64,000 nucleotides of DNA from Patiria miniata (lineage: Eukaryota; Echinodermata; Asteroidea; Valvatida; Asterinidae): NCBI RefSeq assembly GCF_015706575.1, contig NW_024037057.1:3243501-3307500 (forward strand). The letters run 5' to 3'. Below are positions 25,611 to 38,500 of the stretch, one piece after another; position 1 is the stretch's first letter; each line of letters begins with the position of its first letter. The position numbers and the translations under genes are program-made. A model generated the notes under the pieces. It worked only from the letters and a program-made list of their open reading frames with translations, did no database searches and was not told where the DNA came from.

Positions 25611-26820
25611 GAGAGCTATAATAAATTACTAGAGTGTTGGCTCCTTGTACAAAGTGATGCCTGCGGGGCGCATCTGTTTTTACGCACAAACCTATGGAAA
25701 AGTCAAAATTGGGTACGGCTTTTGTACGGCTATTTGCATATCTACGTTTGTATTCCATACCGGTGCGTTGCCGAAGCTGATTCGCCCAAAACCGAAACGC
25801 ACGATCAGCAAATGAGCGTTTCATTTTGCTCTGCGCAAACAGTGCCAACGTGTGCGCGTATCTGCTGCAGATGATTTTTACCGTGACGTTTCTGAACCGT
25901 CATGAGTTGTTTGTGCATGTTCTACTTGTGCGTTGCATTTAGTGTACCAGGCTTGCAACTGGAAATTTAGAAAAAACAAGGAAACTCCAAACCACACAAC
26001 ATTTTGTACACTGTTTTTCAATTTGTAATGGCATTCATGAGAAGTAAAAAACGAGGAAAAATCAGTGGATCCGAGGAAAAGTTGCATGCCTGGTGTACAC
26101 TTTCACAATTCAATCCATCTAATTTCGTTGTGTAATACAAACACGCACATGAATTCAAAGTCCGCGCATAAGAATGAGGAGTTAGCGCTCTAGTAATGTA
26201 ATATAACTCTATGGAAGGTTTAGGGTTATTGTTTTTGTAGTTTGTTTAAGAAAATAGTCTTCTCTTAATACGTAGGCCATCTTTTCAAACGCCAAATTAT
26301 TTGGATTTGTTTTTTTCAAACAGCTATATCATGTTCACTGAATGGATACTGCATTGTTGATAAATGTGCAGGAATCAAGTCAAAGTAGAACTTGCTTTGT
26401 AAGATGCAAACAAACTTTGTTAAAGTTGAGACCTTTTGTCCAAGTAGGCTGGTCCTTCACCCAATGGTTTGAATGTCCATGTGCTGACATCAGAAACAAG
26501 ACCAAGGATGGCCTCCTACATCTACACGAAAAGTCTACAACTCCGGCCTACTGCAATGTTAATATTAAGGTCACCGAATGTCGCATGCGAAGAACAACTG
26601 GTTTAATTTTTTTTTAAATTACAAAACTCTCTTAAACTTCTCATCTCATTCGTAATATTTTTTTGGCTCAATTGATAACAAGCGTGCCTCAATCATGTGA
26701 CACTCTCAATATTGCTACTCTGAATGTTTAACAATGCACCCTTTTTCTGGGGTGTAGTCAATCGCGAGTCCATCACAAGTTCCTGCAAGTCCCAATAAGG
26801 CCATTTGCGAGTGACTAATA
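25611..26820. other. No gene recognised
   Basis: Non-coding. Overlapping frames on both strands around 25588-25874 show no recognised domain. Confidence 0.5.
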
Positions 26821-27690
26821 CATAGCTGCCAACATTTCAAAATCCCAATTAGTAATCAACCTGCGCGGTCATTTTCAACTTCTCGTTTTATCAAAAGCTT
26901 TACCAACATCGATACACATACATGTGCATACCCTTCTTGTTGTGAATAATAATGTACTGTAGGCTACTGTAGGCCAAAAGATAATTTATTTATTTTTTTT
27001 TTTTTTTAAATTAATTTTGTTTTAATGTCTGTATTTGTTTGTTGAAGTCAAATAAATAATAACATCAATAACATGTGCGCATATTTTTTTGGAGATGCAT
27101 GCTATCGATGTTGAGTTTCGAGTTCGTATCATGTTTTTACACAAATTATCTATGGCCACCGTATGCAATAGAAATATCCCACCAACATACCTTGCAAACG
27201 CATGCTGATTTATCTTTTTCTGTCCGTTGTGACAAACTCAAACTCTAGTACCAATTATTCCAATCATACTCTTATTAAATTCCATGATTAAAATCTCGCA
27301 CTGATGGGTCTCATTCCGGCAATAAGTGACTAAATGTGCTCACGATCGTCACTGAAATTACTCACATACAGTACACACATCCACGAGATGCACACAAATG
27401 ACACACCATTGAAAAATAGTTTTAGTCTGGTCCTCAAGTACTCCACTGCGCACACTGCATTGATGTCTACCAGGTGCTTGACTGCATTCTTATTAGACTT
27501 GTCACCAGTCCATCCTTTATCGCGACATTTCATCTCGCCAGATGTTTTCGGTCAAAAACGATACTTTACATTTTTTTTTCGTTAGGTAGAAAATGGGAAA
27601 TTCGTAATGTTTAAGTGGCAAATCGTATTTTCGTAATTTAACAAACAATTCGTAATAATTACGAAAAAATCGTACTAGTTGGCAGCTATG
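26821..27690. mobile_element. Element N: 870-bp TIR element with 6-bp TSD
   Basis: The ends CATAGCTGCCAAC and GTTGGCAGCTATG are inverted. CTAATA flanks the element on both sides, a clean 6-bp target-site duplication. The right part is rich in TTCGTAAT-type words. No transposase frame is present. A 6-bp duplication fits few DNA-transposon superfamilies, so I leave it unassigned. Confidence 0.72.
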
Positions 27691-27778
27691 CTAATACCCT
27701 TTGGGATTTACATTTGAAAAACATCCGGTACACTGACTTGCTCAGAGTGCTTGGCACATTTTAACTTTGAATTCTGCA

Positions 27779-27970
27779 GACCAAAGACACTGTTGCTAAT
27801 CACATGATTTTGGGGCAAGCTCTTGTATAGTTACGTAAGAGATGCTCAGCACCAATACATTGTTCACAATGGCTGAGAATGGCACACAGACACCAGACCA
27901 TGCCAGAGCTGGGGGCTGCTGGCATAAAGCTTGCCCCGAATCACGTGATATAGTAACAGTCTCTTTGGTC
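27779..27970. mobile_element. Short MITE with 45-bp terminal inverted repeats
   Basis: GACCAAAGACACTGTTGCTA at the left is matched by its near complement ending TCTTTGGTC at the right, and the arms also pair through TTGGGGCAAGCT / AGCTTGCCCC. It is 192 bp in all and has no coding capacity. The TSD is not clear. Confidence 0.72.
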
Positions 27971-29302
27971 GGGAGAATGGGAAGTTAAAGCACGCAAAGC
28001 ATTGGATCAAGTCAGCGTTCCAGATTTTATTCACATTGAACTCGCAAATGGCTCATTCAACTAACAACATGAACAAGCTATTCCATTGAGCTTTGACAAA
28101 GGCATTCCTTTGATATTGTTGATACATTGATTTCTTGTGACTAGACTCGTGACTGGACTTGTGGACTCGACTACATCCCTGGCCCTTTTCCTGTAAATCA
28201 TCATTTTTTTTTTTGGCCGTCCCTCCAGATACGATCCAACACTTGTGGAATCCATGCTTTAGACTTGACTCCAGTTGAAATTTCCAAAACAACGATATCT
28301 TCTTCAGGCTGGTTCATAGTCTCGGCCCAAGACTGTATGCTCAGAATTTCCTGGGTAGCGCTGCCGAACTTCCCAAGCCTGGATTTGAGTCGTCCTGTTG
28401 ACAGCCGCCTCTACTGCAACACAGGCGTTTAACTGTGCGTGCTCCGTGCAATAACTACGTCCTCGGCGCTAGCAATACAAACATACGCTATTACTGTGGG
28501 ACATTTAAGCAATGTTTCTTTCGTACATCCCTGCGTAGAAATGCGTTCTTCACACACGAAGTGTGGGTGCATTCTGTTCACAACGCTGGTCACAACTCAC
28601 CGATGTGCAAACGCGACACGCTCTGTCTTGGCAATAGATAGTGGAACGCACCGTGCCGTTCACAGTCCCGAAACAGGATCCATTATATGCTGCAGATGAC
28701 AAATTCCAAAATCAAGACAAAACTTCAGAAGCTACGAGCGGTGTGTACTGTGAGTCTAAGCAGTTCTCGTACATGCGCCTTCTCTGTCGATGGATGCATA
28801 CTGCAGAAACAACCAAGATGCAAGTCGATACCAGCACGGATCCTTTCTCTAATATACGAGAGTGCGCAGTGGAACAGGCTCATCTGCTTCTCCGCTGCAG
28901 CCCAGAACATCTAAACTCTCTCCCCGTTTTTTTTAAAAAGCATAACGCTTTCATCATCACAAACTCGCTTTCTCTCTGCATAGAATCCGCACCAAAGTAC
29001 ATAACGTATTAACAGTGTCCCCGTTTATAAGTTCCCAGTGCCTTCTGCAGATTTTTTTCCAAATTCCACCGAAATTATCTGTTACGATTCTAAAAAAAGA
29101 CGCAAAAATTGAGAAGTGCATTCAAAGTTGCTACTGAAACCTGGAGTAAAAAAACAGAAGAAGCAAAACCACGAGTAGAATCTATGTGCAATTCTAGATG
29201 ACGTCAAAGGTGCACCCAGATTTTTTTTGTAAATTTTTTTTACAGTATTTTTTATCGAGGGGTCTGGGTACATCGGGGGTCGATTTTGCTATTTTGTTTC
29301 TG
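27971..29302. other. 3' flank of the gene; no other gene recognised
   Basis: This is the downstream side of the minus-strand gene. The first 100 bp after the stop contain A-rich stretches on the coding strand but no AATAAA. A minus-strand AATAAA lies near 28026, which would imply a long 3' UTR. A plus-strand 123-codon frame at 28641-29012 has no recognisable domain. Confidence 0.4.
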
Positions 29303-29530
29303 TTAATAGCCCTTGCGCTCCTCGGCCATGTAGAGGGCTATTCGTTTGCACAGCTCCGTGTCCGTCTCCTGGGGGAAGAGGCAGACCTCGTTCTGGGTGG
29401 TGGCCACGACTTTGTACAGACGCTGGAAGAGGCTGCACTTGCGGCCCCGCGTCTTCTTCAAGTTGGAGATGAAGATGTACTTGTCCAGGTACGTCTCGGC
29501 GTGCTCCACGAAGCGGGTCGAGCGGCTTTT
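29303..29530 (-). CDS. Exon 8: C-terminus and stop
   Basis: 75 codons plus TAA (residues 339-413), acceptor CACGCAG. Basic and aromatic, with AETYLDKYIFISNLKK, KCSLFQRLYKVV and a final MAEERKGY. Codon use is GC-rich at third positions, unlike the surrounding AT-rich DNA, which supports real coding. No domain recognised. Confidence 0.85.
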   Translation of the reverse strand, partial: KSRSTRFVEHAETYLDKYIFISNLKKTRGRKCSLFQRLYKVVATTQNEVCLFPQETDTELCKRIALYMAEERKGY

Positions 29531-32500
29531 CTGCGTGCAGAAAGAGAGACAAAAAAAAAAGCATAACGAGAGGGTAAAGACTGTCCAGTCAGTGCTTAAG
29601 GGCTACATGTATGACCGCAAATATGCCCCCTTATTAGTGAATACAAATTCACAAATTATCATTGGGGCCCAATTTCACGGCGCTGCGAAGCACACGATTT
29701 TCTGCTAACAGAGCCTCCGTCTATTTCATGGAGACCGTAAGCATAAGCACAGCAAAAGGCACGCTTACTTCAGAGGAAAAATTTGCTTAACTTAGTGACG
29801 TAACTATAGAAATCTCGATGCACACGCGACCGTTAGCACACACACGCCGTGAAATAGTGCTTAAGGTTAGCAAATTTTTCTGCTATGCTAAACACAGCTT
29901 TTCTGCTAACTGTTAATCAGCGCCGTGAAATTGGGCCCAGGTGAGTGCAGAAGTGAGGCGAGGAAGCCAATTGGGGGAGGGAGGCTGTGACTTTTTCAAA
30001 TAATTTTTAGACCAGGCTGGCCATGAAAATTCAAAAGGGGGGTGGGGGTGGGGATGGGGCGCGGTGAGAGGGAGGGGGTGCTAGGGGTGGGGACAGGTTG
30101 GAGTGGGGGCACTGTGTATTTTGAACATGTTTACTGCATACCCACGAGGTGATTTTCCCTTTTAAAAACCTGGGCCTTTTCATACCAGGCTTTCAATGAT
30201 TACAATGTATCTTTGACTGAGCCCTGTGTAACAATATCGTGGTTAAATCCTTAAAGGGAATGTATATCATTGGCTTTTGCTGTAATTTTCAGAAATGAAC
30301 TATTTGAGAGGTTAGTATAATAGATCAAATATTGTTACACTGACATTTTTGAAGTTTGGTGTTCGAAAAGGTTGGAAAAACCAAGAAAAACAAAAATGTT
30401 CAAGTAGTCTGGTTCCCTGACTCAACAAAAAATAAAATGGATCAATTTATAGATGATGGAAAATTGTAAGGCAAGGGAACTAGTCTAGCTGGCCTGCACC
30501 CGTTCATGAACATGTAACCAATAGCAAACAAAATTTGGACTGAAAAAATTGGTAAATTTGGAGCAGAAGTTGAAAAATAGTTAGGTTTTTCCAACGCTGG
30601 TCGGCCGGCCACCGTTGGAAATGTTTACAAAAATACAATTTTCTTGAAAATGACTTCACACCAGGTGCCATAATTTTACAAGATGCTTGAGACTGTCATT
30701 TACCAACATCCTAGTAAGGTATTTCGTAAAAACTTGGTAGTTTCATTTTTCGATGTTTGCAAATGATGTATATTCCCTTTAAACATACTCTGTCTGATGT
30801 GTAGGATAGGAGTGTGGTGTCCGCGGCGTCGACTGCAAAAGCCTCCACCAACGGAGCAGACGTGTCAATGTGCCGGCACAGGGCAGCAAGAACTTTATCC
30901 TGCGACAAATAAAAATAAACAAGAGGAAAATACGCTATAACACCCAAATCAACAGACTTTAACACCAAAATCACCAGACTGAAACACCCATTTCACCAGA
31001 CTTTAACACCCAAATCACCAGACTGTTCACCAAAATCACCAGACTGAAACACCCCATTCACTGGACTTTAACACCCAAATCACCAGATTTTAACACCCAA
31101 ATCACAAGACTCTAACTCTCAGATCACCAGACATTTTGACACCTAAATCACCAAACTTTAACACCCAAATCACCAGACTCTAACACTCAAATTACCAGAC
31201 TTTAACACCCGAATCACAAGACCTTGAAATCCAAAGCACAAGACTTTAACACCCAAATCACAAGACTTTAACACCCAAATCACCAGACCTTAACACGCAA
31301 ATTACTGGCTTTAAACACCAGAATCGTGTCGAAAAATCTTTGCAGGGTGAGTTGACTTACTGGAGGGGCTTTGCTGTCATCCACAAGGTTCTTGAGAGTC
31401 ACCGACTGCAGTGCATAGCGATCCATATCTAATCCGTCAAAGTCAAGCTCATCTGCACAAACACACCAAAGTAGACTTCGAGCGTTAAAAAACAGACACT
31501 ACTCCGTTGAAGCGTTGGAATCACAAGTCAAATCACAAGTCAAATCACGAGTCAATTCACAAGTCAAATCACAAGTCAAATCACAAGTCAATTCACAAGT
31601 CAATTCACAAGTCAATTCACAAGTCAAATCACAAGTCAATTCACAGGTCAATTCACAAGTCAATTCACAAGTCAAATCACAAGTCAAATCAAAAGTCAAT
31701 TCACAAGTTAATTCACAAGTCAATTCACAAGTCAATTCACAAGTCAATTCACAAGTCAATTCACAAGTCAAATCACAAGTCAAATCACTAGTCAATTCAC
31801 AAGTCAATTCACAAGTCAATTCACAAGTCATCCACAAGTCAATTCACAAGTCGATTCACAAGTCAATTCACAAGCCAATTCACAAGTCGATTCACAACAC
31901 CAGTTAATTCACAAGTTAATTCACGAGTCAAATCACAAGTCAAATCCCAAGTTAAACCGCAAGTCAATCACAAGTCAAATCACAAGTCAATTCACAAGTC
32001 AAATCCCAACTCAAATCCCAAGTTAAACCAAGTCAATTCGCAAGTCAAAAAACAATAGCGGGATGAACAATGACAAAGGAATGTCTTTTATTCACAGTTG
32101 ATTTGAATAAAATGTGACTGGACTTGAGACAGGAAGACTTGTGTTTGACTTGTGATTGACTCATGGTGACTAGTGTTTGACGTATGAACAACAAAGTGCC
32201 TTCTTCAAAGTTGATGCAAACAGATTGTGACTTGATTTTATGACTTGTGATTGACTTGCGTTGAATGAGTGGATTACATCTCTGCTCTGTTGTCAATAAT
32301 CCAGCTGCTGGCCATATATGTTGTGTCCTTAGGCAAGCCACTTCACCACCACTTGCCTCTCTCCACCCAGGAGTACAAATGGGTACCGGCATTAGCTGGG
32401 GAGTAAACTGCGATGGACTAGCATCCCATCCAGGGGGAACAGAAATATTCTCAGTCGTTTCATGCTACTGAAACCGGAGATAAACGCCGGCCTGATGGGC

Positions 32501-35500
32501 CACATTGGCTCATGACAGACTTTACTTTTTTACTTTACTCTGTTGTCAATAAACATTAACCCATAACCACTTGTGGGAGGAACACACTCTTTGTGCGCGC
32601 TCACTGGTTCACGTGCATATGGCGTGAAACGTTTTTATAACTGCACGGGGGTACTTGTTCACTAGTCTGAGTATCACCCGTTCTCCATGGAGCTCTGTCT
32701 CTGGTCAAACGTCTGATACATCTAAGCAGGCAAATTTATGCGACCCCGCGCACCAGCCAATCGAAGTCGACTTGACTAAATCCTGACATCATTTCATTCC
32801 CAAATCTGGACTTAAGCTTTGATTGGTCAATTGGAATGCAGTGTTTTTGTAATACAACACTGGCCGGGCAAAGATCTAAAAAAACCTAGACAAGCTTGGC
32901 GCGGTGTACGCGTATCGCGAAACATAATACAGAGCGCGTAACCGCAGCCTCTGTTTGCTCAGTTCACAGCGTATTATTGTCGTGTCTAGGTTTTATTAAT
33001 CCAGATGTCTACGACGCGACAACGGGTGCATGACCGAAGACCCGATGTAGAAAGCGCCCGCTGATTGGTCAAAATCTAGAGGTCAAGAGGCGGTTGTCTT
33101 GCATAATTAATCGGTGAATCTGATCAGGTAGCAAAGCTTTTCGCAAGGGTCTATTACACAGACTACTTGTTAACGGCATCCATAGTGAATTCTTCCTATA
33201 AGCAAAAAAAAAAAACAATTCTCACCAAAAGCAAAAATGATGACCGTGTTGACCGTCCTGATGGGCTCCAACTCGAGCTGGTGGCCGAAGAAATCGCTGA
33301 CCCGGTGCCAAATGAGGTCAGCCACTCCGCAGGCTACGTCCACGGTCACAAGGCGACCCGACGACGTAAAGTAATTCAGGAAGTTCTTGACGCTGGACGT
33401 GTACAGAGCGTTACGCCTCTGTGGGGAGAAGTAAGACAAAGAGAAAAAAGTCTTTGTAATTCCCATTCTGGATGTGTGCACCATAAAGCATGCAAGTTGA
33501 CCTGCATTTAAAAATCGACAGGATTTAATGGGAATACGTTATTTCTGGGCACACTGTAAAGGATTGATGTGATTTCTGGACACATTGGGCCAAAAAAAAA
33601 GAGTATCCGGTTTCTGGTATGGAGCTTGCCCAAAAAGTGGTGCGGTGACGCGGCTTTTTTTTTTTTTACCTGTTTTTTTTGCTTCAAATGTCAGCTGATG
33701 ACTGCAAATGGTGCCCGACTAAACTTAGTGTAAATATATGGGAGTCCAGAGAGGCCACATAAAGCTTATTCTCGATCATAACCCCATCTAAAAACACGTT
33801 AAAATTGTGCAGCAGCAGGATTCCAGTCAAACCAGTGAGTTTGGTGGTTTTGAGACATCATCTTTTATTGAAAAAAAAACTTTTTAATTTTGCCGACGCG
33901 CATGGCTACGGCGACGCGTGCGCATACCAGACATGCCAGAAACCGGAGGCTTATTTTTTTGGCCTTGTATAGGAGTATTTTTTTGTTTGGTGCAACAAAA
34001 GAGCTCAAAATCTATTAACAAATAACCTGGGGAAGTTTTAGCTCTGTGAATGCTGTATATTCTGCGAAAAAACAAAGTTCTAGGAGCTACGTTTTCAATT
34101 CAAAATTTGCCGGCTCATGATTTGAATTACACCCCAAATCAGCGCCTGGGACACGTTCTCATTCAGTCGATTGCAGCTACGCGATGTCGCGTTGTTGAAC
34201 TGATGAATAATAGCAACCGCGCACGCGTGTGTGTCGTGTCAACGCTTGCACGCACCCATTCACAGATTACAAAATGAACTACTAACGGAAATTTCCAATG
34301 ATGTGTCACTTGACGAATCATAGGAAATGGCCTTCTTTCATTGTTTTCTTCAAAATGAGAGCTTGCCACAAAGAATAATTTGACAGGGAGTTTAATGCCA
34401 TTGCTATCTTTAACCCAAGTAAGTTTTCAACAATAATACCGTCAGTTAGTTTTTGGATGGCTGCAAATGATTTACCCTACTGGTACCTTTAATGTTCATC
34501 TCTGATTACTTCTGACCTGACTTGTCAATTGATTTGTGATTGGCTCGATTGCAACTCTGCCAAACAGCCCCCTGTTTTGACTGACCTGCGTTCTGCTGGT
34601 GTCTGCTTCGTCGCTCTGCCCCGCCTCCTTCATCTTGTCAGGATGCTTGGCGCTGTGGGCCGTGATCTGCTTGATGACCTTCTCTTCGGGGATGGCCAGG
34701 TTCAAGGCGAAGACGTTGTGGAACTGCAAACAATCCATATTACACACGATTATACTGTAGTATATCTCAGTAAATGTGTACATGTATGTGTGCACAGCAT
34801 CATGTTCACATACCGGTACATGGTTTCTTATGGGGCAGTAAAACACAATAAAACAATACGGGGTGAGTAAAAAAAACGAAACCCAAATGTTGGGACTATT
34901 GTTTTAGTGAAGTTCTGCATGTAGTACTTTCAAAACCTAGGATAGAAAACCCAATGCATAACCTTTCTTTTAGTACAAGAACCATTCAAATCACTTACGT
35001 ACTTTTTAAGTTACAGAATTTTAAACACAACCACCGTTTTAAGGTTCTGTCCATGGATCACAAAAAAATTCAGTGTTCTTTCAGCAAAACGAAAACAAAT
35101 CACATAGGCACACGTGTGACTTGTTTTCGTTTTGATGAAAGAACGCACGCCTTTTTTTTTGTGATCCGTGGACAGAACTGGTGGTTGTGTTTAAAACTCT
35201 GTAACTTGAAAAGTATCGTCGAATCTTGCTGTGCACCAGACTATTTTGGAATACCGAACTGGCTCATTGACGGTCATGACTACAATGCTTTTTTTTTTTT
35301 TAGCATTGGCAACGAATCGACCAGTCGCACTAGTCATAGCGGTACATGCCTTGTTGCAATGCTCCTAGTCAGCCTTCCTTTGTGGTTTAGTTGAGGGGGA
35401 AAAATAAAAAAAATTAGACATACTCCAAGGATGTCTCACCCTTTTCTCAAAGTTCTTCATGTCGTACTCGGGATCCTGGATGTACTTCTCACAGCGCAGT

Positions 35501-38500
35501 AAGAATCGCAGGTTGGGCATGATGTCGATGATGTGAGGGCGCTTTGGGTCTTTCTCGATCTCGTTGCCGATCAGCTCGAGAATCCACTCCAGCGACAAGA
35601 GAGATTGATTGTCCTGAGACCAAAAAAAACAAAAAAAATATTGTTAAAAATAGTGCAAATGTTTTCTAGCTGTACGTGAAGCACGGTATTTGAGTACCTA
35701 ATTTATGCATGTTATTCAATAATGTTCCAAGCATGTGCATGTAAGTGGCTCTAGAAGTTTCTCTTCAAAACATTACCTTTTAAGCGAATATGGAGAGGCA
35801 CAAATTTATCACGTAATGATGAAATAAAAGTAATAATAAATTGATTTGATCATTAAACATGTTAAAGGTAGGGTAGATCATTTGTCATTTGTGAATTTTT
35901 TTCGTTTGAAGCAACAAAAGTGCTCAAAATCTAAAGTACCCATCTAAAGATGGGTGCTTAACAACTAACCTGATGAAGTTTCAGCTCAGTGAATGCTATA
36001 CATTCCGAGAAAACAATATTCTAGGATCTTGATTTTATTCAAAAAGTTGCCGAGTCATGTTTTGAATTGTGCCTGAAATCAGCATTCGGAACATGTTGTC
36101 ATTCAGCTGATTGCAGCTACGCGATGTCACGCACTAAACCGACGAATAATAGCAACCGCACACTCGTGTGCGTCGGGTTAATGCTTGCATGCAACCATTC
36201 ATGGATTCGTCAAATGACAAACAACCACTAACAGAAATTTCCAAAATTGAGTCACTTGACGCATCTTTGGAAACGTTTATTTTTTTTCCAAATTGACAGT
36301 ATGCCAGACATGCCAGAAGGAATAATTTCACAAGGAGTTTAGTGTCATTACAATATCTTTAAACCAAGGGACTTATGCTTTTCAACAATAATTTGATCAG
36401 TTACATGTATTTTTTGGATCAAATGATGCAAATAATCTACTCTACCTCTAAAGGCATACGATCATTTCCTTTTGAAGCTTTTGTCTTCGTTTCCAATTAT
36501 AACATCACTAAAATCCAAAGGCGAACGTTCAAGAGCTAACCTACACTTTTTGAGAAAACAGTGAAAAACCCATGCACAGCCTTTTGATCCAAAACACCAT
36601 TTTTTTCAATAGAACTCTTTATTTCCAACAATTAGTCAAAATTGTCTGACCTTTGGAAATCACCTACATTTCTTGATTCTTCTATGCATGTAAATGACAC
36701 CAGTGGAGTGTCATGGCCTAGCGGTTAAGAACACCGGAGTCTTGCTCTGGTGTTTCAGAGGCAACAGTGGCGTGGGTTCAAGCCCGGGCCCAGACACTTG
36801 TGCCCTTGAGCAAGGCACTTAACCATTATATTGCTTCGTCCTTCGGATGGGACGTAAAGCCGTAGGTCCCGTGTGTTGTGTAATGCACGTTAAAGACCCC
36901 AGTAACACTTATCGCTAAGAGAAGGGGTTTGCCCCGGTGTTTCTGGCAGTGGCTGCGATATGCACCGCAGCACCTTGTCACCCTTAAAGGTGCTACATAA
37001 TGGGTCTCATATTTCTCATATCGAGGGCCTCCAAGGAAAGCAGTGCCCTGCACTGATCGGAGCTACCCTCACTAAAGATGACGTAAATAAAAGCCACAAG
37101 GAATAGTTTAGTACCAGTACCAGTACGATCTTTAATACAGATAAGCTTTTGCATAATACGTGTAATTCGCCTGGTTTACTGTATGCAAATGAGCCTTTGT
37201 GCCTTGAAAAACTTAGGTTTCATATCAAAACTGACTCATACACTCTAGCCTTGGCATGTTTGGTGGACATTGTCAGGACTACATTTTTAAAAATTGTTGT
37301 AATGTCATCTTTTGTAAATTGGGCAGCAGTGCGGTTTTGCCATGCAGTGCACCGAAGCATGTAATAAACAGCACAGCAAATGCATACTGAACAGTTAATT
37401 AACATGTTAGCTGTTATCAATGCATGCAATCCTCCCCATCCCCACCTCCCACCCCACCCACCCCCTCAAAAAAAAATCAAATTAAACGACCACCATCCCA
37501 CCTATTTTTCGTGCCTTAAAAATATTGTGCCAAACAGAAATTCACCTACATGTATTCCCCACCCTATTTTTTTCTCAATGTACTACATGTACATGTAGGA
37601 AACAACTTTTTTCTTGGCCTTATTCAATACAATGCACAATGCACTGTAGGCAATGTACATTGTCCTCCTACTAAGCTTTAAATGGGTCCGCCCTGTCTCA
37701 CAACAGTTGCAGACTTTTTATCAAAGACCAGTACATTGCATACATCTGTCATTCGTCCTCCACTTAACCTTTCTGCAGATCACTGAAGGGAAGGGCGGGC
37801 AAATTGCAGACTCATCAACCTCACCAAGAATCCTACATGTACTTAGAAATGGCATGATTCATGTGCAATTGGGAAGATGGGCCTGTATCTGTTGTGATTA
37901 ATAAGCAGGCTTTTACTTGCATGAATACCGTACATGTAACGGTAGGCCTTGTCGCAGAGAAAATGCGCTGAGGATATACACAGTACATTGTACATCATGT
38001 CAGGTACTGTATACATACGTGTATAGTATTCTTTGCCATGGCATATAAAAGAGAGGTTTCGCATCTAAACGGATACATGTACATGTACGCAAACATTTAG
38101 CTATCGGTAACCATTAGGCCAAAAAAAAGAGTCTCCGGTTTCTGGTATGCGCGCGCGTGGCCGTAGCCATACGCGTCGGCAAAATGAAAAAGTTTTTTTT
38201 TCAATGAAAGATGATGTCTCAAAACCGCCAAACTCACTGGTTTGACTGGAATCCTGCTGCTGCACAATTTTAACGTGTTTTTAGATGGGGTTATGATCGA
38301 GAATAAGCTTTATGTGGCCTCTCTGGTCTCCCATAATATTTGCACTAAGTTTAGTCGGACACCATTTGCAGTCATCAGCCGACATTTGAAGCAAAAAAAA
38401 AACCAGGTAAAAAAAAAAAAAAAAGCCGCGTCGCCGCACCCCTTTTTGGGCAAGCTCCATACCAGAAACCGGGGACTTTTTTTGTGTGGTCTTATCAACC

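Noticed and set aside
28641..29012. 123-codon plus-strand frame downstream of the gene
   Set aside because: Overlaps several other frames on both strands and shows no domain.
29198..29566. 122-codon plus-strand frame over exon 8
   Set aside because: Antisense shadow of the real minus-strand exon, extended by its GC-rich codon use.
31507..31907. Repetitive frames (SQVNSQVN, HKSIHKS, LTCELTC) as low-complexity proteins
   Set aside because: They are translations of a 12-bp intronic minisatellite on both strands.
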